Source: an uncultured Planctomycetaceae bacterium (GTDB lineage: Bacteria; Planctomycetota; Planctomycetia; Pirellulales; Pirellulaceae). Taken from it: 8,965 bases of DNA. A program made the position numbers and the translations under genes. Each line of letters opens with the position of its first letter. Within the stretch, counting starts at the first letter, position 1. The notes under the pieces were generated by a model. The model was not told where the DNA came from. It saw only the letters and a list, made by a program, of their open reading frames with translations, and ran no database searches. Shown here in pieces: positions 1 through 7,789 of the stretch. The stretch is taken from the NCBI GenBank assembly GCA_903927685.1, contig CAIYOB010000054.1, forward strand, positions 1-8,965, read 5' to 3'.

Positions 1-2695
1 ATTGCTGTCCGGCCTGGTCCAGCGATTGAGCGGCTGGCGGGGCGGCTTCTGTCGCCATCTGCCGAGCTTCCGCGGCCAGTTCGCCGACCCTACCCTGCGC
101 CTCGGCGTTCGGCTGCCCGGCCGGCGATTGGGCGGCTTCGGCAGCCGCTTGTGCGGCGGCTTGTTGGGCTCGCCCCAGCGCCTCGTTGGCGGTCTGGCGT
201 GCCTGGTCCGCCGCCTTGGGATTGCCGCCCAGCAGTTCTTTAGCAGCTTCGGCGGCGGCCTGGGCCGCCTGCCGCAACGCCTCCGCGGTCGAGCCACCGG
301 CCCGCTGGGCCAGTTCTTCGGCTTGTTCGGCCGCCTGCTGTTGTTCGGCCGCGGCCGCCAGCGGCGAACTGGTTTTGCCGCGAGTCAACGCTTCGGCGGC
401 CGCATTGGCCTCGGCTTGCTGCGTCAGTGTCTCGCCCACGTCGTGCGCGAGTTCGGCGGCTGCGGCGGCTGATTCGCGGCCGGCAGCCCGCTGCTGTTCG
501 CTGCGAGCCTGCTGCACCTTATCCAACGCCTGCTGCAATTGTTCCAGCGTCGGCCCCGCATCCGGCGGTGTGGCGGACAGGGCTTGCTCCACCGGTTCCT
601 GGACCTGCGCGACCTGGCCCAGCTGTTGATCCGCCAAGGCGGTCAGATTGGTCGCGGTCTTGCCAACCTCGCTGCGCAGGTCCCGGGCGGCGTGCTCCAG
701 CATGCCCGCGGCCTGCTGGGCCGCCTGGGCAACCTGGGCCGCGGTCTGCTTCGCCGGTTCGCCGGTCTGCTGTTTCGCAGCCTCAAGGCCCTGGGCGGCC
801 AGCTGGATCGGCTGTCCCGCCTGTTGCAGCTGTTGGGCGACCTGGGGCTCGACTGCTTGGAGTCCCTCGGCGATCTTGGCCGCCGTCTGCCGGACTTCGT
901 TCTGTTCAGCGGCGAATTCGCCAGTCTGTTCGGGCGACAAGCCTTGTTGCGCGGCAGCCTCCGTGGACGCCTTGGCGATCTCCCGCTCGCTGGCCGCGGC
1001 CCGTTCCAGAGCCTCGGCCGCACGAGCCAATTCGCCGATCTCGACGGCCATCTGGCGGCGCTGGGTGTCGGCCAATTGGGCCTTCGTTTCGGCCAGCGCT
1101 TGCTGGATCGCCTGTTCGGCTCCGGCCGCCGCTTCCTGCCGTGCGGGCTGAGCCGCCGGGGAGGCATCGGCCAGGGCCTGCAGGGCCTCGGCGACCTGTT
1201 CCTGCGCATCCGCCAGCCTGGACTCGACGACGCCCGGCAGGTCTTCCGTGCCTTCCGTCGCCGCCTTGGTGGCCTCGGCCAACGCGTTGGCGACGGCCTG
1301 TTCCTCCTGCCGAGCCTGGGGGGCATTCGGAGCGGCGTCCGCGACGACCTTGTCCTGCTGCTGAGCAATTCCCTCCAACTTCTGTGCCAGCTGTTGCAGC
1401 CGTTGGGTTTCTTTGGCCAGTTGTTCCGCGCTCTTGTCCGCCTGTTCCAATTCGATGGCGTGCTTGAGTTGCTCTTCGACTTCCGCCAGGCTGCCGATCA
1501 CGGTGGCCTGTTCGGCCAAGGTCTCTGGCTTGCGCTCGTCGAACAGCTGCGCCGCGGCCTCATAGGCAGCCGCTTTGGCTTGTTCCAGCAGCGGTTCGGT
1601 CGCGGGGAATTCGGTCAGCGCCTCGCTCAGTTCACCGATCGCCTTGTGGATTTCGGTCTGCCGTTCGACCAACTGCTCGACCGTCTGTTCCTCGAACTTC
1701 TCCGTCTGGCGAACTTCTTCCCGGACCTGCTCCTGTTTCTCCAGCAGTTCGCGGACCATTTTCAACGCCTCTTCGCGGTCGCTGCTGATCAAGCCCTGCG
1801 TCTCTTCGATTTTTTCCAGCAGCGCCCGCAGGCCCTTGATCACGGCCTTCTGGCTCTTCGCCGTATCGTCGAATTGGGCCGCGGCCAGCGAGCTCTCGGC
1901 GTGAGCCAGTTCCTGGCGGACCTGCGCCGCCTTGAGAATCCGCAGGCCATCGGACGCGCCGGCCCCGGCCTGCCCGCCCCAAGTGCTGACGTCCGCCAGC
2001 GTATCTTCGAGGACAAAGAACAGCGATTTCACGTCCAGCTGGTCTTGGATCGTCGTCTTGTGGGCCGGGTCGCGGTCGTCTTCGGCCATGGTCGGCAGAG
2101 CCTGGGTCACGTTCAACGTTCCGGTTTCCATCAGGATCAGCTGCCGCACCTGGGCTGCGATGCGGGCAATCTGCAGGCGGCGAAGCAGCTTCTGACGTTC
2201 GGCCATCAGTCGCACGACGACCTGGCGGATCTCCTGGCGCGCCTGGTCGATGATCGCCGCCTGCTCGTCCTTGCCGGCCTCCTGGGCTTTGACCAGCAGC
2301 TGGACGATGGCCTGCATCTCCTTGTCGACCAGGCCATCCAGGTTGTGCCGCATGCCGCGAACTTCCTCGAAAATCGGCAACGCTGACAGGCCGTTTTCCT
2401 CGAACTGCCGGATCTGGATGTCGAGGATTCCCGAAACCAGCTCGCGGGCCAGCGTCCGCGCCTTTTCCTGGGCCTGCTGTTTGTCGCGAAGCGGGTCCCG
2501 TTCCGCCGCGTGGCCGAACACCGGCAGCAACGCCAACAGCAGGGCAACACCGCAGAACGTTCGGGGAGCGAGCGGCTTCGGCCCGCGGAGCGCGCCAGCT
2601 ACGGCGGGGCCCGGCGCGTGGAGCGTGCCAGGGGCAGTGAACGGACCATTCGGGCCGCGTGGCCTGTCTTGCGTGCGTGGCATGCGTTCCCTCAT
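1..2695 (-). CDS. Secreted Ala/Gln/Glu-rich coiled-coil protein, C-terminus beyond the window
   Basis: The frame is open from ATG 2695 to the window edge (898 codons, no stop), so the C-terminus is missing. Residues 1-45 are a Pro/Gly/Arg-rich leader. Residues 46-60 are a hydrophobic signal core, with a likely signal-peptidase site after GHA (61-63), so the product is probably secreted. Residues 65-300 form a mixed helical domain with a distinctive DVSTWGG stretch (235-241); I recognise this domain from large uncharacterised planctomycete proteins. Residues 300-450 are charged coiled coil. Residues 451-898 are almost entirely Ala, Gln and Glu with Leu and Lys/Arg, contain a single aromatic residue (Phe594), and are broken by short Pro/Gly linkers. 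The gene overlaps the preceding one by 4 bp (ATGA), which suggests translational coupling. Function is unknown; SMC-like annotations of such proteins would be misleading because no Walker motif is visible. The role may be structural, in the envelope. ATG 2683 (Met5) is an alternative start. Confidence 0.9.
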   Translation of the reverse strand, partial: MRERMPRTQDRPRGPNGPFTAPGTLHAPGPAVAGALRGPKPLAPRTFCGVALLLALLPVFGHAAERDPLRDKQQAQEKARTLARELVSGILDIQIRQFEENGLSALPIFEEVRGMRHNLDGLVDKEMQAIVQLLVKAQEAGKDEQAAIIDQARQEIRQVVVRLMAERQKLLRRLQIARIAAQVRQLILMETGTLNVTQALPTMAEDDRDPAHKTTIQDQLDVKSLFFVLEDTLADVSTWGGQAGAGASDGLRILKAAQVRQELAHAESSLAAAQFDDTAKSQKAVIKGLRALLEKIEETQGLISSDREEALKMVRELLEKQEQVREEVRQTEKFEEQTVEQLVERQTEIHKAIGELSEALTEFPATEPLLEQAKAAAYEAAAQLFDERKPETLAEQATVIGSLAEVEEQLKHAIELEQADKSAEQLAKETQRLQQLAQKLEGIAQQQDKVVADAAPNAPQARQEEQAVANALAEATKAATEGTEDLPGVVESRLADAQEQVAEALQALADASPAAQPARQEAAAGAEQAIQQALAETKAQLADTQRRQMAVEIGELARAAEALERAAASEREIAKASTEAAAQQGLSPEQTGEFAAEQNEVRQTAAKIAEGLQAVEPQVAQQLQQAGQPIQLAAQGLEAAKQQTGEPAKQTAAQVAQAAQQAAGMLEHAARDLRSEVGKTATNLTALADQQLGQVAQVQEPVEQALSATPPDAGPTLEQLQQALDKVQQARSEQQRAAGRESAAAAAELAHDVGETLTQQAEANAAAEALTRGKTSSPLAAAAEQQQAAEQAEELAQRAGGSTAEALRQAAQAAAEAAKELLGGNPKAADQARQTANEALGRAQQAAAQAAAEAAQSPAGQPNAEAQGRVGELAAEARQMATEAAPPAAQSLDQAGQQ

Positions 2696-4683
2696 TTCCC
2701 TTCTCCGATCCCCAACTGCTGTCGGATGATGTCGGTCAGCCGCTGTTCCGATTTTTCGTCGGCCTCGGAGATAGCCGCCAGCACGCCGGCCTCGTCGGAG
2801 ATCTCCAGGATCAGCGGGTCGCTCTGGTACGACTCACCCGGCAGATCGCCCCGATAGTCGACGGCTTCCAGGGTCAGCTTCAGCCGGTCGCCCTTGGCCA
2901 GATTGGCTGGCCGACTCTGCCCGCCACGTTCCATCTGGAGTGCGGCCAGGTCGAACACGTAGCGATCGTCCACCGGCAGGCGGTCCGGCAGAATCGGCTG
3001 GTCGGAGGGCCAAAGCGACAGGGCCTGCTGCTCCATATTCGCCGCGGTTTGCGAATCATCGCCGCTGACTGGCCGTTCACGTTCGACAGCCACGTGCAGT
3101 ACGAGTTTCGAGATCCCATAATCGTCGTTCACGCGATACTCGATTCTCGGCTGGGCGGTGGGCAGCACGACCTTGTGCACGATGGCCGCGGCACACACGG
3201 GCGGGCGATCCTGCTTGATCCGGACGAAACCGCGAATCGGTGTTTCCAGGTGCAGACCGTCCTCGTCGGTCACCTGGACCTCGAACCGGACCGGCTCGAC
3301 AACGCGCGCCAGCGGCGAATCGGCGGCGACAAGCGACCAGCGCAGCCCTGCCTCGTCCTGGCCCATCAAGTCATAGCGTCGGGGCGAGTCCTGGCCCGCG
3401 ACGATCAGCCACGCCGCACTCAGCTTCTTGCCGTTGGTGCATTCGATGGCCAACTGGACCTGCGAGCCCTCCAGCACGGAGATCTGCCGAGCGGTAGGTT
3501 CCGGCGCCTTGTTGCCGGCTGTCCGGGCATAACCGGGCGGCACCGCCGTCATGCGGGATTCGACGACGGGCAGCGGGATCATCGCCACGCCCGCCGGATC
3601 AGTCCAGCCGTCGCCGACATAGACCTGGTATTCCAGCGGCGCGACCAGTCGCGGCAGTTGGCCCGCATAGACCGCGGCGTTCGCCGCATCGCCGGGCCAA
3701 GACGCGAGCCGTTCGTCCAATTGACGGGCGATCTGGGCCAACTGGACGGAATCGCCCGCGGCGGATTCGATCCCGTCGGCAACCTCGGGGGCGTCCACGC
3801 GAGCCAGGATCGCCAGATCGCGTGCCCAGACGCCGGCCAGGTCCACATCGGTGGCCGCCAAGCCTTCCCGCAGTCCCACGGCCGCCTGCTGAAGTCGCTG
3901 TTGGCGAGCTTCCAGCGTCATCCGCTGCAACTCGACGGGCCGTTTGCGGTCGCCGGCGGACGTCAATTCCGCTCGCCCCCCGTCGGGCAGCACGCCGGAA
4001 CAGCGAACCCAGAAGTCCAGTGGGTAGCCCTCGGCGAACTTGGCAGCGGCGGGCTGGGCGCCGTGCCGACGATGATCCAGGACCGTGCGATGGTTGATCG
4101 CGATCTGCTCGATCACCGTCGCGGACGGGTAGTGCACGGCGGCCAGGCACAGCCGTTGCAGGAACGCCCGGGTGTAATCGGGAAAGCGAATCGCGATCCC
4201 CGCGGCGACCGCCATCGTCGCCAGCAGGATTGCCGTCCGGCGCCGTGGCTTGGGTTGAGCCAGCCCCTGGAAGACGTCCAGTCGGCCTGCCAGATCCGAG
4301 ACGCTCTCGATGACTTTTTCCTCCAACTGCCGCGAGCCCCACGCGGCCGCCTGAGGCTGTTCGAACTGGATGGCCGCGACCAGATCGCTGCTGATCCGGT
4401 GCTTACGTTCCACCAACAGCGCCAGCTCGATCTCGTCTTCCCGGACTCCCAGTTCGGGCACCGCGTACCGCCGGAAACTCCACGCCAGACCGGCCGCGGC
4501 CAGCGCCAGCACCAGCAACCGCTGGACAGCGTCCATCTGAAACGTCACGTCGACGGCAAACACCGCCAGCAGCAGCCACAGGGCGGCCGAGATGACGGCT
4601 GAGTACGCCGTCGCCCAACGTCCCAGCGTGCGGGAACGCCGGAGCGATGCGAGATGGCGGTGCAGGGTGTTGAGTCGGGTCAT
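2692..4683 (-). CDS. Membrane-anchored extracytoplasmic protein, DUF4175-like architecture
   Basis: This is a 663-residue protein. ATG 4683 was chosen because GGAGGG sits 6 bases upstream; an ATG at 4734 would add 17 residues, lacks a comparable site and would run into the preceding gene. Membrane segments are at about 25-44, 55-70 and 150-166, with a charged loop of about 80 residues between the second and third. The rest (167-663) is predicted extracytoplasmic and beta-rich. It includes a VPPGYA motif (381-386) followed by an EGS strand (405-407), a DDYG motif (520-523), and a C-terminal strand region ending near SDPLILEISDEAG (621-633). This layout resembles DUF4175-type proteins and recurrent planctomycete proteins next to vWA membrane genes; the assignment is tentative. 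Residues 250-335 are helical and may be an insertion. The stop overlaps the next start. I infer a role as an envelope partner of the vWA protein; no enzymatic motif is visible. Confidence 0.87.
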   Translation of the reverse strand: MTRLNTLHRHLASLRRSRTLGRWATAYSAVISAALWLLLAVFAVDVTFQMDAVQRLLVLALAAAGLAWSFRRYAVPELGVREDEIELALLVERKHRISSDLVAAIQFEQPQAAAWGSRQLEEKVIESVSDLAGRLDVFQGLAQPKPRRRTAILLATMAVAAGIAIRFPDYTRAFLQRLCLAAVHYPSATVIEQIAINHRTVLDHRRHGAQPAAAKFAEGYPLDFWVRCSGVLPDGGRAELTSAGDRKRPVELQRMTLEARQQRLQQAAVGLREGLAATDVDLAGVWARDLAILARVDAPEVADGIESAAGDSVQLAQIARQLDERLASWPGDAANAAVYAGQLPRLVAPLEYQVYVGDGWTDPAGVAMIPLPVVESRMTAVPPGYARTAGNKAPEPTARQISVLEGSQVQLAIECTNGKKLSAAWLIVAGQDSPRRYDLMGQDEAGLRWSLVAADSPLARVVEPVRFEVQVTDEDGLHLETPIRGFVRIKQDRPPVCAAAIVHKVVLPTAQPRIEYRVNDDYGISKLVLHVAVERERPVSGDDSQTAANMEQQALSLWPSDQPILPDRLPVDDRYVFDLAALQMERGGQSRPANLAKGDRLKLTLEAVDYRGDLPGESYQSDPLILEISDEAGVLAAISEADEKSEQRLTDIIRQQLGIGEGK
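2698..2706 (-). promoter_or_regulatory. Ribosome binding site for the coiled-coil gene
   Basis: On the minus strand GGAGAAGGG lies inside the last codons of the upstream gene, with GGAG ending 7 bases before ATG 2695. This supports the overlapping start. A second purine-rich stretch (GAGGGAAC) precedes Met5, so the downstream ATG at 2683 cannot be excluded. Confidence 0.55.
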
Positions 4684-4689
4684 GTGTAT

Positions 4690-4695
4690 CCCTCC
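4690..4695 (-). promoter_or_regulatory. Strong ribosome binding site deciding the start at 4683
   Basis: GGAGGG on the minus strand is 6 bases upstream of ATG 4683 and lies in the 22 bp gap after the Uma2 gene. It decides in favour of the shorter protein over the ATG at 4734. Confidence 0.75.
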
Positions 4696-4705
4696 GGCGC
4701 CATGC

Positions 4706-5263
4706 CTACTCAAAGAACCGACCGACAGGAACACGAAAACCAGGCAATAGTTCCGGCAGCGTGAACTCGTCTTCGTCGGCTAACTCTTCGGCGGGCGAAT
4801 CCGATCGGTACACAAACAGCTTGCCCTGGCTCGGATCAACGACTCCCACGACAGTGACTCCGGCTTCGAGGTACTCGCTGACTTTTCGCAGGATGCGTGC
4901 CCAGGTGTCCGTCGGGGAAAGGACTTCCAGAACGAGTTCCGGTGAGACGCCGGGGTAGCCCTTGGGCCGCCGGCCTCGCGGGATCCGCGCGTAACTATAA
5001 TAGGACACGTCCGCCCCGCGGACCGTATCCGGGTCTCGTTCGGTGAGGATTCCCGAGTCGTTGCCAACCACTCGCCCAAGGCCCCGCTCGGACACGAAGG
5101 CACGCAAGATCGAGGCAATCGTGACGCAGATCTCGCCATGCTCGAATCCGGGCATGTTCATTTCGACAACCCTTCCTCGCACCAGCTCCTTGTGCCGGCC
5201 ATCATCCGGCAGGCGGAAGTATTCGTCTGCGGTCAAGATGCGTTCGGCTGCGGCTACAGGCAT
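4706..5263 (-). CDS. Uma2 family (DUF820) putative PD-(D/E)XK endonuclease
   Basis: This 185-residue protein has the full length usual for Uma2 (PF05685), a family with a restriction-endonuclease-like fold whose biological role is not established. Family landmarks in order are: an N-terminal TADEYFRLP segment (11-19), KELVRGRVVEM (25-35), GADVSYYS with candidate catalytic Asp85, PELVLEVLSPTDT with Glu113 (108-120), Lys127 followed by YLEAGV, and a closing VVGVVDP strand (138-144). The acidic pair and the lysine are present, so the nuclease core looks intact. No signal peptide or membrane segment is seen, so the product is probably cytoplasmic, unlike its neighbours. It starts 34 bp after the vWA gene and ends 22 bp before the next start, with its own ribosome binding site, so it is probably co-transcribed. 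Uma2 genes are scattered and multicopy in planctomycetes and cyanobacteria; here it interrupts an otherwise envelope-themed cluster. Confidence 0.92.
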   Translation of the reverse strand: MPVAAAERILTADEYFRLPDDGRHKELVRGRVVEMNMPGFEHGEICVTIASILRAFVSERGLGRVVGNDSGILTERDPDTVRGADVSYYSYARIPRGRRPKGYPGVSPELVLEVLSPTDTWARILRKVSEYLEAGVTVVGVVDPSQGKLFVYRSDSPAEELADEDEFTLPELLPGFRVPVGRFFE

Positions 5264-5266
5264 GTT

Positions 5267-5272
5267 CTCTCC
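5267..5272 (-). promoter_or_regulatory. Ribosome binding site for the Uma2 gene
   Basis: GGAGAG on the minus strand lies upstream of ATG 5263, with GGAG ending 5 bases before the start. It falls in the 34 bp gap after the vWA gene and supports this start and in-operon translation. Confidence 0.65.
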
Positions 5273-5297
5273 GTTTTTCGCGGCATCAGGCTCCGAC

Positions 5298-7772
5298 CTA
5301 CTGCAAATGGACCATCTTCCTGGCCAACCACTCTCCCAGCATCAACCCCACCAAGGCCAGGAACCACAACGGGGTGCTCCACAGCGGATGGTTCCGCGTA
5401 TAGTGTTCGGTAATCGCCTGCAGTTGCAGGTCATCAACCAGACGCTCGACCGTGGTCAGATCATACGCCCGGCCGCGCGTCTCGGCGGCTAATTCCTCCT
5501 GCAGGCGGGCGTTTCGCACGCCGCTGCGCCGCTCGGCCGACAAACCGGTGACGTCAAATCGCACTTCGCTGAAATTGCTCGTGATCGGATCCTTGACCCG
5601 GATACTGTACTCACCGTCGCTGTAGACGGGAACCTGGACCTCGAAAACGCCCTGGCGCAACAGCGGCACGGGCAACTCGCGCACCTGGTCGGCCGCACCG
5701 GCGCCGGCCGGAATCGTCAGCTGAGCGGTGAGCGCCGACTGCGGGATGTCTTCGGGCGCCAGCGGCTCGAAATTCTCGTCGTAGGCTTCCACCGTCAGGG
5801 TGACTTTTTCCTCCACCCGGTACCGCTGCCGGTCGGTGCGCACCACGAACCGTTTCTCCGCGCCCAACGCGTGGCTCATGCCCAACCGGTAGATCAACTG
5901 GGACCAGAATCGCCGGTAGTACTGTTCGCCATACAGACGCCGCAGTCGCCAGGTTTCGTTGAAGCCCAGGTACACGACCTCGCCGGCGCCGAACTGGCGG
6001 ATCGCGATCAGCGGCTGCGGCGTCTTGCCGTCGCGGCAGGTGTCTGTGGGATGCTCGGCCAACGCGTAACTCTGGTCCTGCAACTGAGCCACCGGCTGGT
6101 ACCAAGGCAACAGTCGCAGGTTGTTCCAGGCCTTGGTATTCTCCACGTCGCTGTCGCCCAACTGCATGAACGGGTACCGCGCGGCGTGCGAGGTCAACTG
6201 CAGGCGAAACGGGCGGGCGTCGCGGAGGCGGGCGTCTGGGTCGAGGATCACGGGCAGCATCTCGGCCAGCGGGGTTCCGGCCAGCTCCGTGGCCCCGAAC
6301 CGCGGGCCGCCGATGACCACCAGGCCGCCGCCGAACTGGCTGACGAACTCGCGGACCATCTCGCAGAATCGGTCGTTCAACGCCGTCCGCGGCATGTCGT
6401 CCAGGAAGATCACGTCGTTGGCGAAAAACTCGCTGCGTTTGGGCGTCAGCGTGGGCAGGAACAGGACGTTGGACTCGCGGACCTGCGGATCGGACGACGC
6501 CAGGTACGTGCGGAACCCGTCCATGCCGATCAGCTTGTCGCGGTGAAACACCTCCTTGACGAACCGCCATTCCCACGACGGCTCGTAGGCGACATACATC
6601 AGCCGCAGGAAGTCGTCGATGATGTTCACCTCGCGGATCGCGCGGTTGTTCTCGGCGACAATCTCGCCGTCCAGCGGCTCGACGGCCGCGATGAACTCGA
6701 AGCGGCCGGCGGCGTCGGGCGTGAACGGAAACTCGACGGCTTCCAGGTTCGTCGTCAAGTTCACGGTCTTCTGGCCGATCAACTGTTCCGCCGCCTCCGC
6801 CTCGCCGTAATCGCCGCTCAGCTTGCGCGCGGTCACCGTGACGGTCACCGAACGGTCCTGCAAGCCGCTTTGCCGCAACTTGACCAGCACGGTGGTCCGC
6901 TCGGCTCGCTTCAGTTTGGGATCGGTTTGGATATCGACCGCCAGATCCAGCGCCTCGGTTGCCCCTAGGCCCACCGTGTAGACCGGCACGCCCAGTCGCG
7001 CGGCCGGTGAATCCGCCGCGTCCCCTTGGCCACCGACCGGGGCCAGGCCCGAATTTTGAGCAAAGTCGCTGAACACGACCACCGCGCCAAGCTGGCCGGC
7101 GCCAAACTGCTGGGAAAGGTCATTCAGGACCGCGCCGAGGGCCGTAACTTGCCCCTTGGTCGTCAGTTGACTCGCTACGTGTTTCGGGTCCAGCGTATCG
7201 CCCCCGCCGCTGCGCGGCTCCAGCTTCCTCAACTGGCTGGTCGTATTCCCGTCGAACAGGAAGCTCTCCACGCGATACCGCGCGTCGTCCGTCAGCCGCA
7301 ACAGCAGATTGTTGCGTTCCCTGGTCAGCAGCGCTCGCAGATAGTCGACGCGCGAGGGAGGCTTCTTCGCCGTCCCCTCCGGCGGTTGCCAACCCGTGGC
7401 CCCGACCAGCGCCGTCTGCTGAGCCGCCGAATACTCGTCTTCGATCGCCATGCTGTCGGTGCCGTCGAAGACCAGGTATACCAGCGGCGGCTTGACGTCG
7501 GTCAGCGAGACCCGCAGCACGGGGTCGGCCAGCGTCACCAGCAGCAAGGCGAGCAGCAGCCCGCGGGACAAGCCCAAGGCCAGCCGCGCGGCCCGCGAGC
7601 CGCGATGCTGGAACTTGCCGTAAAACACCAAGGCGGCGAGCACCAGGGCGGCCAGGCCAAAGAACATCCAGAACGCGCCGCCCGCCACCCACGGCGCAGC
7701 CAGCGACGGAGCGACCTCGTCGATCGACTTGACGTTCTTCAATCCGAGTAACCAACCCAAGGCTTCATTCAT
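5298..7772 (-). CDS. vWA membrane protein with glutamine-amidotransferase-like domain
   Basis: This 824-residue protein starts at ATG 7772. An in-frame TAA (7785-7787) lies five codons upstream, so the start cannot be further out, although no clear Shine-Dalgarno sequence is seen. Membrane segments lie at about 28-51 and 64-82. A vWA-like domain follows: strand VYLVFDGTDSM carries a MIDAS-type DxTxS (Asp103, Thr105, Ser107), Thr210 in a TALG loop and Asp236 in VVVFSDF, so metal binding looks feasible. A beta-rich segment spans about 280-385. A GATase1-like domain (about 390-635) contains EPSWEWRF (397-404), FGGGLVVIGGP (480-490), GTPLAEMLPV (499-508) and FNETWRLRRLYG (604-615). The nucleophile elbow has no Cys, so glutamine hydrolysis is unlikely. 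An immunoglobulin-like region follows (about 640-745), then a C-terminal membrane anchor (798-816). The architecture is typical of large planctomycete and bacterial proteins near BatA/MoxR genes. I infer an envelope complex component. Confidence 0.93.
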   Translation of the reverse strand: MNEALGWLLGLKNVKSIDEVAPSLAAPWVAGGAFWMFFGLAALVLAALVFYGKFQHRGSRAARLALGLSRGLLLALLLVTLADPVLRVSLTDVKPPLVYLVFDGTDSMAIEDEYSAAQQTALVGATGWQPPEGTAKKPPSRVDYLRALLTRERNNLLLRLTDDARYRVESFLFDGNTTSQLRKLEPRSGGGDTLDPKHVASQLTTKGQVTALGAVLNDLSQQFGAGQLGAVVVFSDFAQNSGLAPVGGQGDAADSPAARLGVPVYTVGLGATEALDLAVDIQTDPKLKRAERTTVLVKLRQSGLQDRSVTVTVTARKLSGDYGEAEAAEQLIGQKTVNLTTNLEAVEFPFTPDAAGRFEFIAAVEPLDGEIVAENNRAIREVNIIDDFLRLMYVAYEPSWEWRFVKEVFHRDKLIGMDGFRTYLASSDPQVRESNVLFLPTLTPKRSEFFANDVIFLDDMPRTALNDRFCEMVREFVSQFGGGLVVIGGPRFGATELAGTPLAEMLPVILDPDARLRDARPFRLQLTSHAARYPFMQLGDSDVENTKAWNNLRLLPWYQPVAQLQDQSYALAEHPTDTCRDGKTPQPLIAIRQFGAGEVVYLGFNETWRLRRLYGEQYYRRFWSQLIYRLGMSHALGAEKRFVVRTDRQRYRVEEKVTLTVEAYDENFEPLAPEDIPQSALTAQLTIPAGAGAADQVRELPVPLLRQGVFEVQVPVYSDGEYSIRVKDPITSNFSEVRFDVTGLSAERRSGVRNARLQEELAAETRGRAYDLTTVERLVDDLQLQAITEHYTRNHPLWSTPLWFLALVGLMLGEWLARKMVHLQ

Positions 7773-7789
7773 CGGCGGTATTCGTTACT

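Noticed and set aside
643..1368. 241-codon minus-strand frame in the coiled-coil region
   Set aside because: It is out of frame with the continuous coiled-coil frame and is Arg/Pro/Ser-rich, typical of a +1 shadow of GC-rich coding DNA. No frameshift is needed to explain the region.
539..2386. 615-codon open frame on the plus strand
   Set aside because: It lies wholly antisense to the coiled-coil gene, whose frame is continuous with a signal peptide and recognisable domain. The translation is Leu/Arg/Gly/Phe-rich low complexity, as expected from the complement of GC-rich Gln/Glu/Ala codons.
2659..4602. 647-codon open frame on the plus strand
   Set aside because: It is antisense to the DUF4175-like gene and has no recognisable domain; composition (Arg, Gly, His, Gln) is that of a shadow frame.
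4684..4734. Upstream ATG (4734) as start of the DUF4175-like protein
   Set aside because: It would overlap the end of the Uma2 gene and lacks a good ribosome binding site, while ATG 4683 has GGAGGG at 6 bases.
4990..5010. TATAAT-like string on the plus strand
   Set aside because: It is inside the Uma2 coding sequence (the Ser-Tyr-Tyr-Ser-Tyr codons), faces no plus-strand gene and has no matching -35 element.
5871..6968. 365-codon open frame on the plus strand
   Set aside because: It is antisense to the vWA/GATase gene, which has clear domains and membrane segments; the plus-strand product shows none.
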